Shown here piece after piece: positions 1 through 7,393 of a stretch of 64,000 nt of DNA; position 1 is the first letter of the stretch; each line of letters starts with the position of its first letter. Location: NCBI GenBank assembly GCA_009772935.1, contig WOUR01000016.1, forward strand, positions 62,001 to 126,000, written 5' to 3'. The notes under the pieces are model-generated. The model worked only from the letters and a program-made list of their open reading frames with translations, ran no database searches and was not told the DNA's origin. A program made the translations under genes and the position numbers. The DNA is from Rhodospirillaceae bacterium (GTDB taxonomy: Bacteria; Pseudomonadota; Alphaproteobacteria; Reyranellales; Reyranellaceae).

Positions 1-765
1 GGCCACGTCGCCGACCAGCCGGCTCTTGCCCTCCTGCGTCGGGATGCGGTTGATGCCGACGTCGATCACCGCCGCGCCCGGCTTGATCCAGTCGCCCTTC
101 ACGAACTCGGTCCGGCCGATCGCCACGACGAGGATATCGGCCTGGCGGCAGAGGCCCGGCAGGTCGCGCGTGCGCGAATGGGTGATGGTGACCGTGCAAT
201 CGGCACGCAGCAGAAGTTGCGCCACCGGCCGGCCGACGAGGTTGGACCGGCCGACGATCACCGCATTGAGGCCCGACAGCGAGCCCAGCGCGTCCTGCAG
301 CAGCATCGAGACGCCGAGCGGCGTGCAGGGCACCGGGAAGTCGAGCGGAGCGCCCGGCGCGATCGAGCCGAGGCGTCCGACATTCACCGGGTGGAAGCCA
401 TCGACGTCCTTGGCGGGATCGATGGCGATCAGGACCTGGGCCGTGTCGAGATGCTTCGGCAGCGGCAGCTGGACCAGGATGCCGTTGACCGCGGGATCGG
501 TATTGAGACGCCCGATCAGTTCCAGCAGCTCGGCCTGCGTCGTGTCCTCGGGCAGCTGGTGGTCGAAGCTCGCCATGCCCAGTTCGACGGCGAGCTTGCC
601 CTTGCTGCGGACATAGACCTGGCTCGCCGGATCGTCGCCGACCAGCACCGTGGCCAGGCCGGGCTTCGACCCACCCTTGGCCACGAAGCCGGCAACCTCG
701 GCGCCCACGCGCTGGCGCAGCCCGCCCGCGAAGGCCTTTCCATCGATCAGTTTCGCATCAGCCAT
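1..765 (-). CDS. folD: Bifunctional methylenetetrahydrofolate dehydrogenase/cyclohydrolase, 3' end cut by window
   Basis: The frame opens with ATG at 763-765 and stays open to base 1, giving 255 residues of a protein that is usually 285-300 long, so only the C-terminal end lies outside. FolD interconverts 5,10-methylene-, methenyl- and 10-formyl-tetrahydrofolate with NADP in the cytosol. The N-terminal catalytic half has the [12 protein letters not shown] stretch (catalytic Tyr and Lys) and the QLPLPKH substrate loop. The NADP-binding half has [14 protein letters not shown]. The final visible residues (VIDVGINR..., VGDV) precede the usual C-terminal PGGVGPMT signature. The start overlaps the upstream yggU stop by 8 nt, which suggests translational coupling. 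Confidence 0.95.
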   Translation of the reverse strand, partial: MADAKLIDGKAFAGGLRQRVGAEVAGFVAKGGSKPGLATVLVGDDPASQVYVRSKGKLAVELGMASFDHQLPEDTTQAELLELIGRLNTDPAVNGILVQLPLPKHLDTAQVLIAIDPAKDVDGFHPVNVGRLGSIAPGAPLDFPVPCTPLGVSMLLQDALGSLSGLNAVIVGRSNLVGRPVAQLLLRADCTVTITHSRTRDLPGLCRQADILVVAIGRTEFVKGDWIKPGAAVIDVGINRIPTQEGKSRLVGDVA

Positions 766-1081
766 TCTTGCGCATCCATTCGGCAATCCGGTCGGCGAGC
801 ACGGCAGGGTCGCCCGCGACCATGAGGGTCTTCTCTCGCGCCGTCCCGCCGCGCACGATCTCGAAGGTCGATTTCGGAAGGCGCCAGGCCTGCGACAGCA
901 GCGCGACGACGGCGTCGTTGGCTTTGCCATCCTCGGGCGCCGCCGTCACTGCGGCCTTGAGCGCCCCTTCGGGCGTGCGCTCGAGCGCCGTACGGCGCGC
1001 CCGCGGCTGGACGCGCAGCTGGATGGTGACGCCGCCGGGGTTCCGGCGCAGGAAGACGGGATCGGCCGGCGGCGGGCTCAG
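758..1081 (-). CDS. yggU: YggU/DUF167 family protein
   Basis: This is a small soluble protein of the DUF167 (UPF0235) family, role not established. The core [13 protein letters not shown], then [18 protein letters not shown] and [21 protein letters not shown], is typical. It lies between yggT and folD, an order common in alphaproteobacteria. The start is uncertain: the coordinates use a CTG at 1081 just inside the yggT stop, giving 107 residues, close to the family length. The only canonical in-frame start nearby is a GTG at 1111, which would overlap yggT by about 34 nt. The stop overlaps the folD start. Confidence 0.8.
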   Translation of the reverse strand: MSPPPADPVFLRRNPGGVTIQLRVQPRARRTALERTPEGALKAAVTAAPEDGKANDAVVALLSQAWRLPKSTFEIVRGGTAREKTLMVAGDPAVLADRIAEWMRKNG

Positions 1082-1371
1082 TGCACGAAGGCCGGCCAGA
1101 CATACTCCCACAGCAGGCTGCGGATGAAGAACAGGCCGAGCAGGAGGATGACGGGCGAGATGTCGACGCCGCCGAGGTTCGGCAGCACGCGACGGATCGG
1201 GCGCAGGACCGGCTCGGTCAACTTGTAGAGCATGTCGACCACGACATTGATGAAGCGGTTGCGGACATTCACCACGCCGAACGCCACCAGCCAGCTCATG
1301 ATCGCGCTCGCGATCACGATCCAGGTGTAGATGTCGATCACCTTGTCGATCAGCACCGCCAGCGACAGCAT
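1078..1371 (-). CDS. yggT: YggT family integral membrane protein
   Basis: A 97-residue inner-membrane protein with two hydrophobic segments (about residues 1-25 and 65-95) and the conserved cytoplasmic-loop motif LTEPVLRPIRRVLPNLGG-DISP that marks the YggT family (CcmB/SepF-associated in other phyla; role in proteobacteria unclear). The start is the internal ATG at 1371 (MLSLAVLIDKV); an ATG nine codons upstream gives an unlikely polar extension. It is followed with overlap by yggU and folD, so the three are probably one transcript. Confidence 0.88.
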   Translation of the reverse strand: MLSLAVLIDKVIDIYTWIVIASAIMSWLVAFGVVNVRNRFINVVVDMLYKLTEPVLRPIRRVLPNLGGVDISPVILLLGLFFIRSLLWEYVWPAFVH

Positions 1372-1449
1372 CGAATCCCCGCCTCTTGAGACCGGCACCG
1401 CGCCGGCCGCGGCACCCTACTCGGCGGGCATTGCCGATCACAAGCCCAT

Positions 1450-2103
1450 TCAGGCCCGCGAAAGCACGAGTTCCACGCTGCCGAGGCGGATCGAGCGCAC
1501 CGCGCTGATGTCGCGCGGTCCATGCTCGGGCAGAAGCCGGGCGCCGTCGATGAAGGTCCCGCCCGGGCTGCCGAGATCCTCGAGGCCCAGACGCTGGCCC
1601 GAGAGCATCAGCCGGGCATGGGGCCGGCCGACCGAGGGATCGGGAACGCTGAGATCCGTCGGCGCGCCGCCCGGGGCGCCGGTCAGCGCATAGGTGCCCG
1701 AGGTGCCGGAGACCGCGAGCGAGACCGTGCCGCCAGTGCCGAGCGTGCCGGAGAGCCGCCAGCCGCGCCCATCGGGCAGGGCCATGGAGGGGCCACCCAG
1801 AGCGACCGGCCCGGTCGCCGGCGCGGGCCCCGGCGGAGGCGCAAAGCCGTAGCCCGCCCCGCCCCCGGCCACGGGTTCGTCGCGCGGCCAGCGCATGAAG
1901 GCGAATATCCAGAGCAGGATCAGGGGCACGATCGTGCCCACGCCGGTCAGCGTGAGCAGGATGGCGCCGAGGCCGGTCCATCCCGGCAGGCCGGCCTTCT
2001 CCACGATGCGCCAGGCCATCCACGCCGCCAGCACGGTGCCGACCAGCGCGAAGGCGCCGGTCAGGCCGAAGAAGCTCGTGAGAGCCGCGATTTCCACACC
2101 CAT
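1450..2103 (-). CDS. Membrane-anchored FHA-domain protein
   Basis: 217 residues. The N-terminal third is hydrophobic, with two or three membrane segments (about residues 5-30, 42-70). A Gly/Ala/Pro linker follows, then an FHA-like beta domain (about residues 115-215). The FHA core shows DPSVGRPHARL (the Ser and His that contact phosphothreonine peptides) and DLGSPGGTFIDGARL, matching the family's S-x-x-H and N/G-G-T-F-V-N/D-G signatures. FHA domains read phosphothreonine marks, so the protein is probably a membrane-located phospho-signal reader. No Ser/Thr kinase lies nearby. The small membrane protein upstream (2107-2346) resembles its N-terminus in style, so the two may be partners. Confidence 0.8.
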   Translation of the reverse strand: MGVEIAALTSFFGLTGAFALVGTVLAAWMAWRIVEKAGLPGWTGLGAILLTLTGVGTIVPLILLWIFAFMRWPRDEPVAGGGAGYGFAPPPGPAPATGPVALGGPSMALPDGRGWRLSGTLGTGGTVSLAVSGTSGTYALTGAPGGAPTDLSVPDPSVGRPHARLMLSGQRLGLEDLGSPGGTFIDGARLLPEHGPRDISAVRSIRLGSVELVLSRA

Positions 2104-2106
2104 CGG

Positions 2107-2346
2107 TTAACGCCTCGGTGACGCTTCGCCGGCGGGCCAGGTGCTGAAGGCCAGCATGCCCATGACGATGAAGGAGCCGATGAACGGCACCAGATGGAAC
2201 AGCGACAGCGCGCCTGAGAAGCCGGCCCGCGTGCAGATGCGCCAAGTCGGGATGATGAGGATGAGGGACATCAGCACGTAGCTGACCAGCAGGAGGGCCA
2301 CCGTGAGGGAGCCCAGGGCCAGCATCCATGTCACCAGGCTGGCCAT
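2107..2346 (-). CDS. Small integral membrane protein, function unknown
   Basis: 79 residues from ATG 2346 (MASLVTWMLALGS). An ATG at 2367 is possible but would overlap the ridA stop. The chain is almost all hydrophobic, with two predicted membrane segments separated by a short basic loop (PTWRICTRAGFSG) and a polar C-terminal tail (EASPRR). The loop-and-helix pattern (TWRICTRAGFSGALSLFHLVPFIG) is typical of small DUF-type membrane proteins found beside FHA or regulatory genes. It sits 3 nt from the FHA-domain gene stop-to-start junction and just after ridA, in the same direction, so co-transcription is likely. Confidence 0.6.
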   Translation of the reverse strand: MASLVTWMLALGSLTVALLLVSYVLMSLILIIPTWRICTRAGFSGALSLFHLVPFIGSFIVMGMLAFSTWPAGEASPRR

Positions 2347-2350
2347 GATG

Positions 2351-2743
2351 TCAGGCGAGGGCAACAACTTCGATCTCGACCATCACGTCGCGCGGCAGCC
2401 GGGCGACTTCCACGGTCGAGCGCGCAGGAGTCGAGCTGCCGAAATACTCGGGCAGCCCGTAGACCTGGTTCATGGCGGCGAAGCTGTCCATGCTCTTCAG
2501 GAACACGGTGGTCTTGACCGCGTGCCCGAGGTCGCTGCCCGCCGCCTTCAGCACCGCACGCAGGTTCTTCAGCACCTGGTGCGTCTGCTCGGTGATGCCG
2601 CCCGCGACGATCTCGCCGGTCGCGGGGTCGAGCGGGATCTGGCCGGCGCAGAAGACCAGCCCGTTGGCCACGACCGCCTGCGAATAGGGGCCGAGCGCCT
2701 TGGGGGCGGCGTCGGTCTGAACGACCTTCTTGGCGTGGGCCAT
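2351..2743 (-). CDS. ridA: RidA family enamine/imine deaminase
   Basis: 130 residues, the usual length for the YjgF/YER057c/UK114 family. RidA hydrolyses reactive enamine/imine intermediates released by PLP enzymes such as threonine dehydratase, in the cytosol, as a trimer. Key residues are visible: Tyr20 in LGPYSQA, Arg108 in TPARSTVEVARLP, and the acidic residue near the end (EIE). The start is the ATG at 2743, 8 nt after a plausible ribosome-binding GGAG. A threonine dehydratase-like gene, a possible source of substrates, lies elsewhere in the window at 24.4 kb. Confidence 0.93.
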   Translation of the reverse strand: MAHAKKVVQTDAAPKALGPYSQAVVANGLVFCAGQIPLDPATGEIVAGGITEQTHQVLKNLRAVLKAAGSDLGHAVKTTVFLKSMDSFAAMNQVYGLPEYFGSSTPARSTVEVARLPRDVMVEIEVVALA

Positions 2744-2807
2744 CGTCTACTCTCCTTCGAAAATGCGGATCGAATTGCCGGCCGGACGCTATCACAGGCC
2801 GGTTTGC

Positions 2808-2836
2808 TTGACAGGTGCCCCGGCAACCATTATCCG
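2808..2836 (+). promoter_or_regulatory. Sigma-70 type promoter of tRNA-Ala
   Basis: A perfect -35 hexamer TTGACA (2808-2813) is followed after 17 nt by a -10-like TATCCG (2831-2836). The predicted transcript start is near 2843, about 16 nt before the mature 5' end of the tRNA. This is a textbook arrangement for a stable RNA gene. Confidence 0.7.
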
Positions 2837-2858
2837 CGCGGTTCTCCAAGGGTCGGAG

Positions 2859-2934
2859 GGGGCTGTAGCTCAGCTGGGAGAGCGCCTCGTTCGCAATGAG
2901 GAGGTCAGGGGTTCGATCCCCCTCAGCTCCACCA
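2859..2934 (+). tRNA. tRNA-Ala (anticodon CGC)
   Basis: A 76-nt cloverleaf with an encoded 3' CCA. The acceptor arm GGGGCTG pairs with CAGCTCC (one G-U). The D arm contains AGCTCAGCTGGGAGAGC, the anticodon arm CCTCG-TTCGCAA-TGAGG gives anticodon CGC (reads GCG, alanine), and the T arm has GGTTCGATCCC. The anticodon is read from loop positions 34-36. It is preceded by a consensus promoter. Confidence 0.97.
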
Positions 2935-3012
2935 ACCACCCCGACCCCCGGCCGTTGCCACCCGGCCTCATTCACTGGCCTGTTGCGGCGCATCACGGCA
3001 CAATTGCACTCG

Positions 3013-3678
3013 ATGCGCAGACGCAAACGCCCCACCCCGGCAGAACTCGGCCTCACCGCCGCCGAAGGACGCATCCTCACGTCGCTCCGCACGCCACAGC
3101 GCGTGCAGGAATTCCTCACGGCCCTGCCGGCCAATTTCGAGCCGGACGGGGATTGCCTGCGCTCGGTGCGCGGCGTGCTGCGCCATCGCGAGGCCCATTG
3201 CCTCGAGGCGGCCTTCGTCGCGGCCTGCGCGCTGTGGCTGCAGGGCGAGCCGCCCCTGGTCATGGACCTGACGGCCACGCGCGAGGATGCCGATCACGTC
3301 GTCACCCTGTTCCGCCGCGACGGCTGCTGGGGCGCGATCTCGAAGAGCAACCATGTCTGGCTGCGCTGGCGCGACCCGGTCTATCGCAGCCTGCGCGAGC
3401 TCGCGATGTCGTACTTCCACGAGTACTTCAACAAGGGCCGCAAGACGCTGCGGACCTATTCGGTCTCGATCGACCTGCGCCGCTTCGCGCCCGACACCTG
3501 GATCACCCGCGAAGAGGATTGCTGGGAGGTCGGCGCCGCGCTCGACGATGCGCGCCACTACCCGCTGATCAGGCCGGCGCAGAAGCGCTGGCTGATGCCG
3601 CCCGACGCCACCGTGCTGCGGGCCGACGACCTCGTCCAATACGAAAGCCGTGACCGCACGACGGCGCGCAAATACTGA
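3013..3678 (+). CDS. Hypothetical protein, possibly transglutaminase-like
   Basis: 221 residues starting at ATG 3013 (MRRRKRPTPAELGL). I do not recognise a named family with certainty. The middle region has a Cys in HCLEAAFVAACAL (about residue 64) and a His in SKSNHVWLRWRDPVY about 50 residues later. This spacing and context are reminiscent of the transglutaminase/cysteine-peptidase fold, where Cys, His and an acidic residue form the active site. There is no signal peptide, so it should be cytosolic. A weakly spaced ribosome-binding site precedes it. It is followed 12 nt later by a secreted hypothetical on the same strand, so the two may be co-transcribed. Confidence 0.65.
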   Translation: MRRRKRPTPAELGLTAAEGRILTSLRTPQRVQEFLTALPANFEPDGDCLRSVRGVLRHREAHCLEAAFVAACALWLQGEPPLVMDLTATREDADHVVTLFRRDGCWGAISKSNHVWLRWRDPVYRSLRELAMSYFHEYFNKGRKTLRTYSVSIDLRRFAPDTWITREEDCWEVGAALDDARHYPLIRPAQKRWLMPPDATVLRADDLVQYESRDRTTARKY

Positions 3679-3690
3679 AGGGAGCCTGCC

Positions 3691-4350
3691 ATGAGACGAC
3701 TCCTCTCGATCCTGCTGCTGATGCTGCTGGGCACCTTCACGCCGGCCGCCGCCCAGATCCCTCCCGAATGGCAGGCCGCCGCCCAGGCCGTGATCGGCGA
3801 GCTGGAGCGCGACACGCCGCAGGCCGCCAAACCGTGGACGGGCGCGGAACTCACGCAGGGGTGGAACCTCGCGCGCGCCTGGCGGCGGCACAACAACGGC
3901 AACATCGAGATCATCCTCGCCGAATATCTGACCTTCGTGGCGCTGTGCCGGATCGGCTGTGCCGGCAGTACGATCGAAGGCCAGGGCTATATCGGCGTGG
4001 CCGGCGAGGTGAAGGCGCTGATCGCCCGGAATGGCGGGTCCTATGCGCTGGCCTCCAACGCCCATGCCTGGCTGGCCGGCCTCGCCGATCCGTCAGGCGC
4101 GGCGCAGAAGAACATGGCCCTCTGGGCGAAGGATCCCGACGTCCCGTCGGCCGACTTCGCGACCGGCAACCTCTATGCGCTCACCTGGCTGCTGGCGCGC
4201 AAGCGACCGACGCCCGAGGCACAGGCCGACACCTTCGCCCGCTTCGCGATCCTGGTGCAGACCAAGGCCTGGATCGGCCCGCGCTGCCTCGACATCTCGA
4301 AGGTCGCCACGGTGCTCGGCGCGGCCCCGCGCATCGAGGCGTGCGGCTGA
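3691..4350 (+). CDS. Secreted hypothetical protein
   Basis: 219 residues with a clear Sec signal peptide (MRRLLSILLLMLLGTFTPAAAQ, cleavage likely after AAA near residue 21). The mature part is helical and polar with a single C-x4-C pair (LCRIGCAGS), so it is probably periplasmic. No recognised catalytic motif was seen. A strong Shine-Dalgarno (GAAGGGAG) sits just before the ATG. It lies directly after the transglutaminase-like gene and is followed by an intergenic palindromic repeat, which marks the likely end of the transcription unit. Confidence 0.75.
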   Translation: MRRLLSILLLMLLGTFTPAAAQIPPEWQAAAQAVIGELERDTPQAAKPWTGAELTQGWNLARAWRRHNNGNIEIILAEYLTFVALCRIGCAGSTIEGQGYIGVAGEVKALIARNGGSYALASNAHAWLAGLADPSGAAQKNMALWAKDPDVPSADFATGNLYALTWLLARKRPTPEAQADTFARFAILVQTKAWIGPRCLDISKVATVLGAAPRIEACG

Positions 4351-4355
4351 CACTA

Positions 4356-4463
4356 CCTCATCCCGAGGAGCGGCCGCAGGCCGCGTCTCGAAGGATGGGC
4401 AACAGACGTGGTGCGCGTTCCCATGCTTCGAGACGGCCGCTTCGCGGCCTCCTCAGCAGGAGG
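4356..4463 (+). repeat. Intergenic palindromic repeat, family A copy 1
   Basis: An imperfect inverted repeat. The left side CCTCATCCCGAGGAGC and inner CGTCTCGAAGG are mirrored on the right by CTTCGAGACG and GGCCTCCTCAG near the 3' end, with an internal GGCCGCTTCGCGGCC hairpin. The same sequence family recurs at 57872-57978. It lies between two genes and contains no supported ORF. It resembles the mobile palindromic units (RIME-like) scattered in alphaproteobacterial genomes. Confidence 0.75.
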
Positions 4464-4477
4464 TTGTTGTTGTTACT

Positions 4478-4514
4478 CCGTGAAAGAAAAAGGGGGCCGC
4501 GAGGCCCCCTTTCC
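4478..4514 (-). terminator. Rho-independent terminator of the first diiron gene
   Basis: A perfect 10-bp stem, AAAGGGGGCC (4489-4498) with GGCCCCCTTT (4503-4512), closes a GCGA tetraloop. On the minus strand the stem is followed by TTTTTCTTTC, so it terminates transcription leaving the diiron gene that stops at 4535. The A-rich other side could also let it act on the plus strand. Confidence 0.88.
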
Positions 4515-4534
4515 GATTCCAGATGCGATCACCG

Positions 4535-5602
4535 CTACTCGGCGGCGATCTGGTCGTGCACGAACTTCTTGGCGTCGAAGTCCTCGGCGACCTTGAGGTC
4601 GTTGCCGATCAGCTTCTCGACGTCGATCTCGGCGTAGCCCAGCACGCCCATCTCGCCCAGCGCCTTCTGCACCTTCGGCCCGAACAGGCCGATCTCCTTG
4701 AGGATCGGCACGATGCGGGTGAAGAGGCGGGTGCGGAACTGCTGCATGGCGCCCGAGTGATAGGCGTGCTCCAGCATTTCCTTCACCGGCAGGCCCGACC
4801 GCATCCAGACTTCGCCCTGGTTGAAGCGGTCGCGCATGAAGTAGAGCGCCTCGACGACGAACTCCTCGCGCTCGGCGCGCTCGTGGTCGGAGATGTGCGG
4901 ATAGTACTCGCGCAGCGCCATGCGTCCGAAGGTGACGTGGCGCGCCTCGTCCTGCATGACATAGGCGTTCACGGCGCCGGCCAGGTTGTTCTTGGCGGTG
5001 TCGCGGATGCGCTGGAAGGCGGCGAGCGCCAGGCCCTCGATCAGCACCTGCATGCCGAGATAGGTCATGTCCCAGCGGCGGTCGGTCAGCGTCTGCTCGA
5101 GCAGGTTCTTGAGCGAATCCGTGATCGGATAGGCCGCCTTGAACTTCTCGTGGATCAGACGCTTGTAGCTCTCGACGTGGCGGGCCTCGTCCATCACCTG
5201 CGTGGCGGCGTAGAACTTCGCGTTCATGTCCGGCACGGTGTTGACGATCTTGGCGGTGGCGATCAGTGCGCCCTGCTCGCCGTGCATGAACTGGCAGATG
5301 GAATGGCACTGCAGGTTGAAGCGCAGCCAGTCCTTCTCCTTGTCGGTCATCTTGTCCCAGAAGGGCGAGCCGTAGATCGGGATCGTCTCGTCGGCCATGC
5401 CCATCGGGTTGCCTTCGAACAGCTCCTGGGACCAGTCGATACGGGTGCTGGTGTCCCACTGCTGCTGCTTGCCCTTCTCGTAAAGGTTCAGCAGGTCGGC
5501 GGAGCCGTCCTCGTATTCCCAGTTGAAGGCGATCTCGGTCGCGCCATCGAACTTCCAGTTCGTGATTTCGACCGGCAGCTGATAAATTTTTTGCGTTGTC
5601 AT
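4535..5602 (-). CDS. Ferritin-like diiron protein, paralogue 1
   Basis: 355 residues from ATG 5602, with AGGAGG upstream. The helical-bundle ligands are visible and perfectly spaced: Glu109 (HGEQGAL), then 29 residues to Glu139-x-x-His142 (DEARHVE), and Glu189 (LIEGLAL), then 29 residues to Glu219-x-x-His222 (DEARHVTF). This double E-x29-ExxH pattern defines ferritin-like/RNR-R2-like diiron carboxylate oxidases and oxygenases. The substrate is unknown. The second copy at 7394-8461 has the same length and about 70 percent apparent identity. The divergent neighbour is a PaaE-type reductase that could supply electrons. It does not look like ferritin (too long) or a classical R2 (no radical-transfer tail evident). 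Confidence 0.85.
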   Translation of the reverse strand: MTTQKIYQLPVEITNWKFDGATEIAFNWEYEDGSADLLNLYEKGKQQQWDTSTRIDWSQELFEGNPMGMADETIPIYGSPFWDKMTDKEKDWLRFNLQCHSICQFMHGEQGALIATAKIVNTVPDMNAKFYAATQVMDEARHVESYKRLIHEKFKAAYPITDSLKNLLEQTLTDRRWDMTYLGMQVLIEGLALAAFQRIRDTAKNNLAGAVNAYVMQDEARHVTFGRMALREYYPHISDHERAEREEFVVEALYFMRDRFNQGEVWMRSGLPVKEMLEHAYHSGAMQQFRTRLFTRIVPILKEIGLFGPKVQKALGEMGVLGYAEIDVEKLIGNDLKVAEDFDAKKFVHDQIAAE

Positions 5603-5643
5603 CGGCTCTTGCCTCCTGGCCCTGAACCTTGTCCCATCCCTTA

Positions 5644-5667
5644 GGAGCGTCGGAACAATGACGCTCC
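5644..5667. promoter_or_regulatory. Inverted repeat in the divergent diiron/reductase promoter region
   Basis: GGAGCGTC (5644-5651) and its exact complement GACGCTCC (5660-5667) are separated by 8 nt. The site lies between the divergent starts of the diiron gene (5602) and the reductase gene (5748). Such a position fits an operator controlling both. It could equally be a hairpin in the diiron gene's leader. Confidence 0.45.
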
Positions 5668-5747
5668 GCTCATTTTTCTCGGCGGACGCTAGCACAGTCT
5701 GCTAGGAGAGTCCGCCCGGAAATCGGGCATCTGAAGACGAGTTTTTG

Positions 5748-6770
5748 ATGTCCTATAATCAGCTGCGCATCGCCAAGATCATCCAGGAAACGCCGGACGC
5801 CCGCTCCTTCGTCCTCGAGATTCCCCCCGGCCTGGCCGAAAAGTACCGCTACCGGGCGGGCCAGTTCCTGACCTTCCGCGTCCCGCACGCCGACGGCGCC
5901 TTCAACCGCTGCTACTCCCTCTCCAGCGCCCCCGAGACCGACGGGTTGCCCAAGGTCACGATCAAGCGGGTTGCCGGCGGCAAGGGCTCCAACTGGTTCC
6001 ACGACTCGCTGACGGAGGGCGGCACGCTCGACGTCCTGCCGCCGGCCGGCCGATTCGTGCTGGGCGAGGGCGATGCCCCGCTCCTGCTGTTCGGCGGCGG
6101 CAGCGGCATCACGCCCATGATGTCGCTGATCAAGAGCGCCCTGAAGCAGGGCAAGCGGCAGATCAGGCTGTTCTATGCCAACCGCGACAAGCCATCCGTC
6201 ATCTTCGACGCCGAGTTCGAGGCGCTCCTGAAGGCGCATCCCGGCCGGCTGGAAATCGTCCACCACCTCGATTCGACGCAGGGCATCATCAAGCCCGAGG
6301 AAATCGTGGCGGCGATGAAGGGCTTCGAGACGGGCGACGTCTATCTCTGCGGTCCCGGCCCGTTCATGAAGCTGGTCGAGGAGACGCTGTTCGAACACGG
6401 CATGCCGCACGACAAGGTGCGCATCGAGCGGTTCGAGGCCTCGGGCAACGACGCGATCCCGATCCAGCCCAGCGAGGAAGGCGACGTGATCCCGAGCGAG
6501 ATCACGATTCATTTCGAGGGCAAGGTGCACAAGGTGGCCTATGCCAAGGGCCAGACGATCCTCGAGGCGGCGCGCGCCGGCGGGCTCAACCCGCTCTCTT
6601 CCTGCGAGGAAGGCTTCTGCGCCTCCTGCGCGGCCAAGCGCATCAAGGGCAAGGTCATCCTGGCCAAGAACGACATCTATACGCCCGAGGATCTCGCCAA
6701 CAACTGGATCCTGACCTGCCAGGGCCACTGCTTCGGGGCCGAGGTCGAGATCACCTACGACGTGGTGTAG
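5748..6770 (+). CDS. PaaE/CntB-type flavin and 2Fe-2S oxidoreductase
   Basis: 340 residues from ATG 5748 (a TTG codon directly before it is also open). The order is FAD domain (RYRAGQFLTFRV, CYSLSS), NAD(P) domain (LLFGGGSGITPMMSL, LCGPGPFM), then a C-terminal plant-type ferredoxin domain with the cluster ligands C-x4-C-x2-C...C in SSCEEGFCASC and ILTCQG. This architecture carries electrons from NAD(P)H through FAD and 2Fe-2S to an oxygenase, as PaaE does for the PaaABC diiron epoxidase. It is divergent from one diiron gene, and another lies 0.6 kb downstream, so it is the obvious electron donor candidate for both. That partnership is inferred. Confidence 0.93.
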   Translation: MSYNQLRIAKIIQETPDARSFVLEIPPGLAEKYRYRAGQFLTFRVPHADGAFNRCYSLSSAPETDGLPKVTIKRVAGGKGSNWFHDSLTEGGTLDVLPPAGRFVLGEGDAPLLLFGGGSGITPMMSLIKSALKQGKRQIRLFYANRDKPSVIFDAEFEALLKAHPGRLEIVHHLDSTQGIIKPEEIVAAMKGFETGDVYLCGPGPFMKLVEETLFEHGMPHDKVRIERFEASGNDAIPIQPSEEGDVIPSEITIHFEGKVHKVAYAKGQTILEAARAGGLNPLSSCEEGFCASCAAKRIKGKVILAKNDIYTPEDLANNWILTCQGHCFGAEVEITYDVV

Positions 6771-6835
6771 CGATCAGCGCCCGTCCCCTCGCCCAGGCGA
6801 CCATCCTGACCCTGGTCGCCGGCATCGCCGACGCC

Positions 6836-7387
6836 GTGGGCTACGTCACCATGGGAGGCGTGTTCGCCGCCAACATGACCGGCAATACGGTGCTGGCTGG
6901 CATCGACCTCGCCAAGGGCAGCCATCTCGGCGCGTGGAACCATCTCACGCCGCTGGTCGCGTTCTTCCCGGGCGCCATGCTCGCCCGCGCGATGGTGCGC
7001 CTGTTCAAGGGCCCGGTGGCCGGCATCCTGCTCGAAGCGGCACTGCTCGCGGTCGTGGGCTTCCTGCCCGTGGGCGAGGAGACTGCGGTGATGATCGTCG
7101 CCTTCGCGATGGGACTGCAGGCCTCGACGATCACCAGCTTCGCCGGCCATTCGGTCAGCACCGTCGTCGTCACCAGCACCCTGGCCCGCACCGCCGACGC
7201 CGCCGTCGACCGGCTGTGGCGCGGCGCCGCGATCTCTCCGCCCTCGGCCCTCAACACCGGGCTGCTGGCCCTGACCTGGACGGGCTACCTGGTGGGCGCC
7301 GTGATCGGCGGGCTGCTGTTGCCGGTCCTGGCCTGGCCGTTGCTCGTGCCGGCAGCGTTGCTGGTCCTGATGCTGCCGCTGCTCTGA
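6836..7387 (+). CDS. DUF1275 (YoaK-like) membrane protein, start codon unclear
   Basis: The protein matches the DUF1275 family: AGIADAVGYVTMGGVFAANMTGNTVL, then about six membrane helices and HSVSTVVVTSTL. Function is unknown. The only canonical start in frame is GTG 6836, which begins at MGYVTMGG and cuts off the first conserved segment TLVAGIADA. The reading frame is open upstream (residues matching ISARPLAQATILTLVAG from about 6773), but that stretch contains no ATG, GTG or TTG. A CTG at 6806 or a sequence error could explain this. It follows the reductase by a few bases and so is probably co-transcribed with it. Confidence 0.75.
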   Translation: MGYVTMGGVFAANMTGNTVLAGIDLAKGSHLGAWNHLTPLVAFFPGAMLARAMVRLFKGPVAGILLEAALLAVVGFLPVGEETAVMIVAFAMGLQASTITSFAGHSVSTVVVTSTLARTADAAVDRLWRGAAISPPSALNTGLLALTWTGYLVGAVIGGLLLPVLAWPLLVPAALLVLMLPLL

Positions 7388-7393
7388 GCGCGT

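Noticed and set aside
2859-3012. Integration (att) site at the tRNA-Ala 3' end
   Set aside because: No integrase gene or repeated 3' tRNA fragment was seen downstream.
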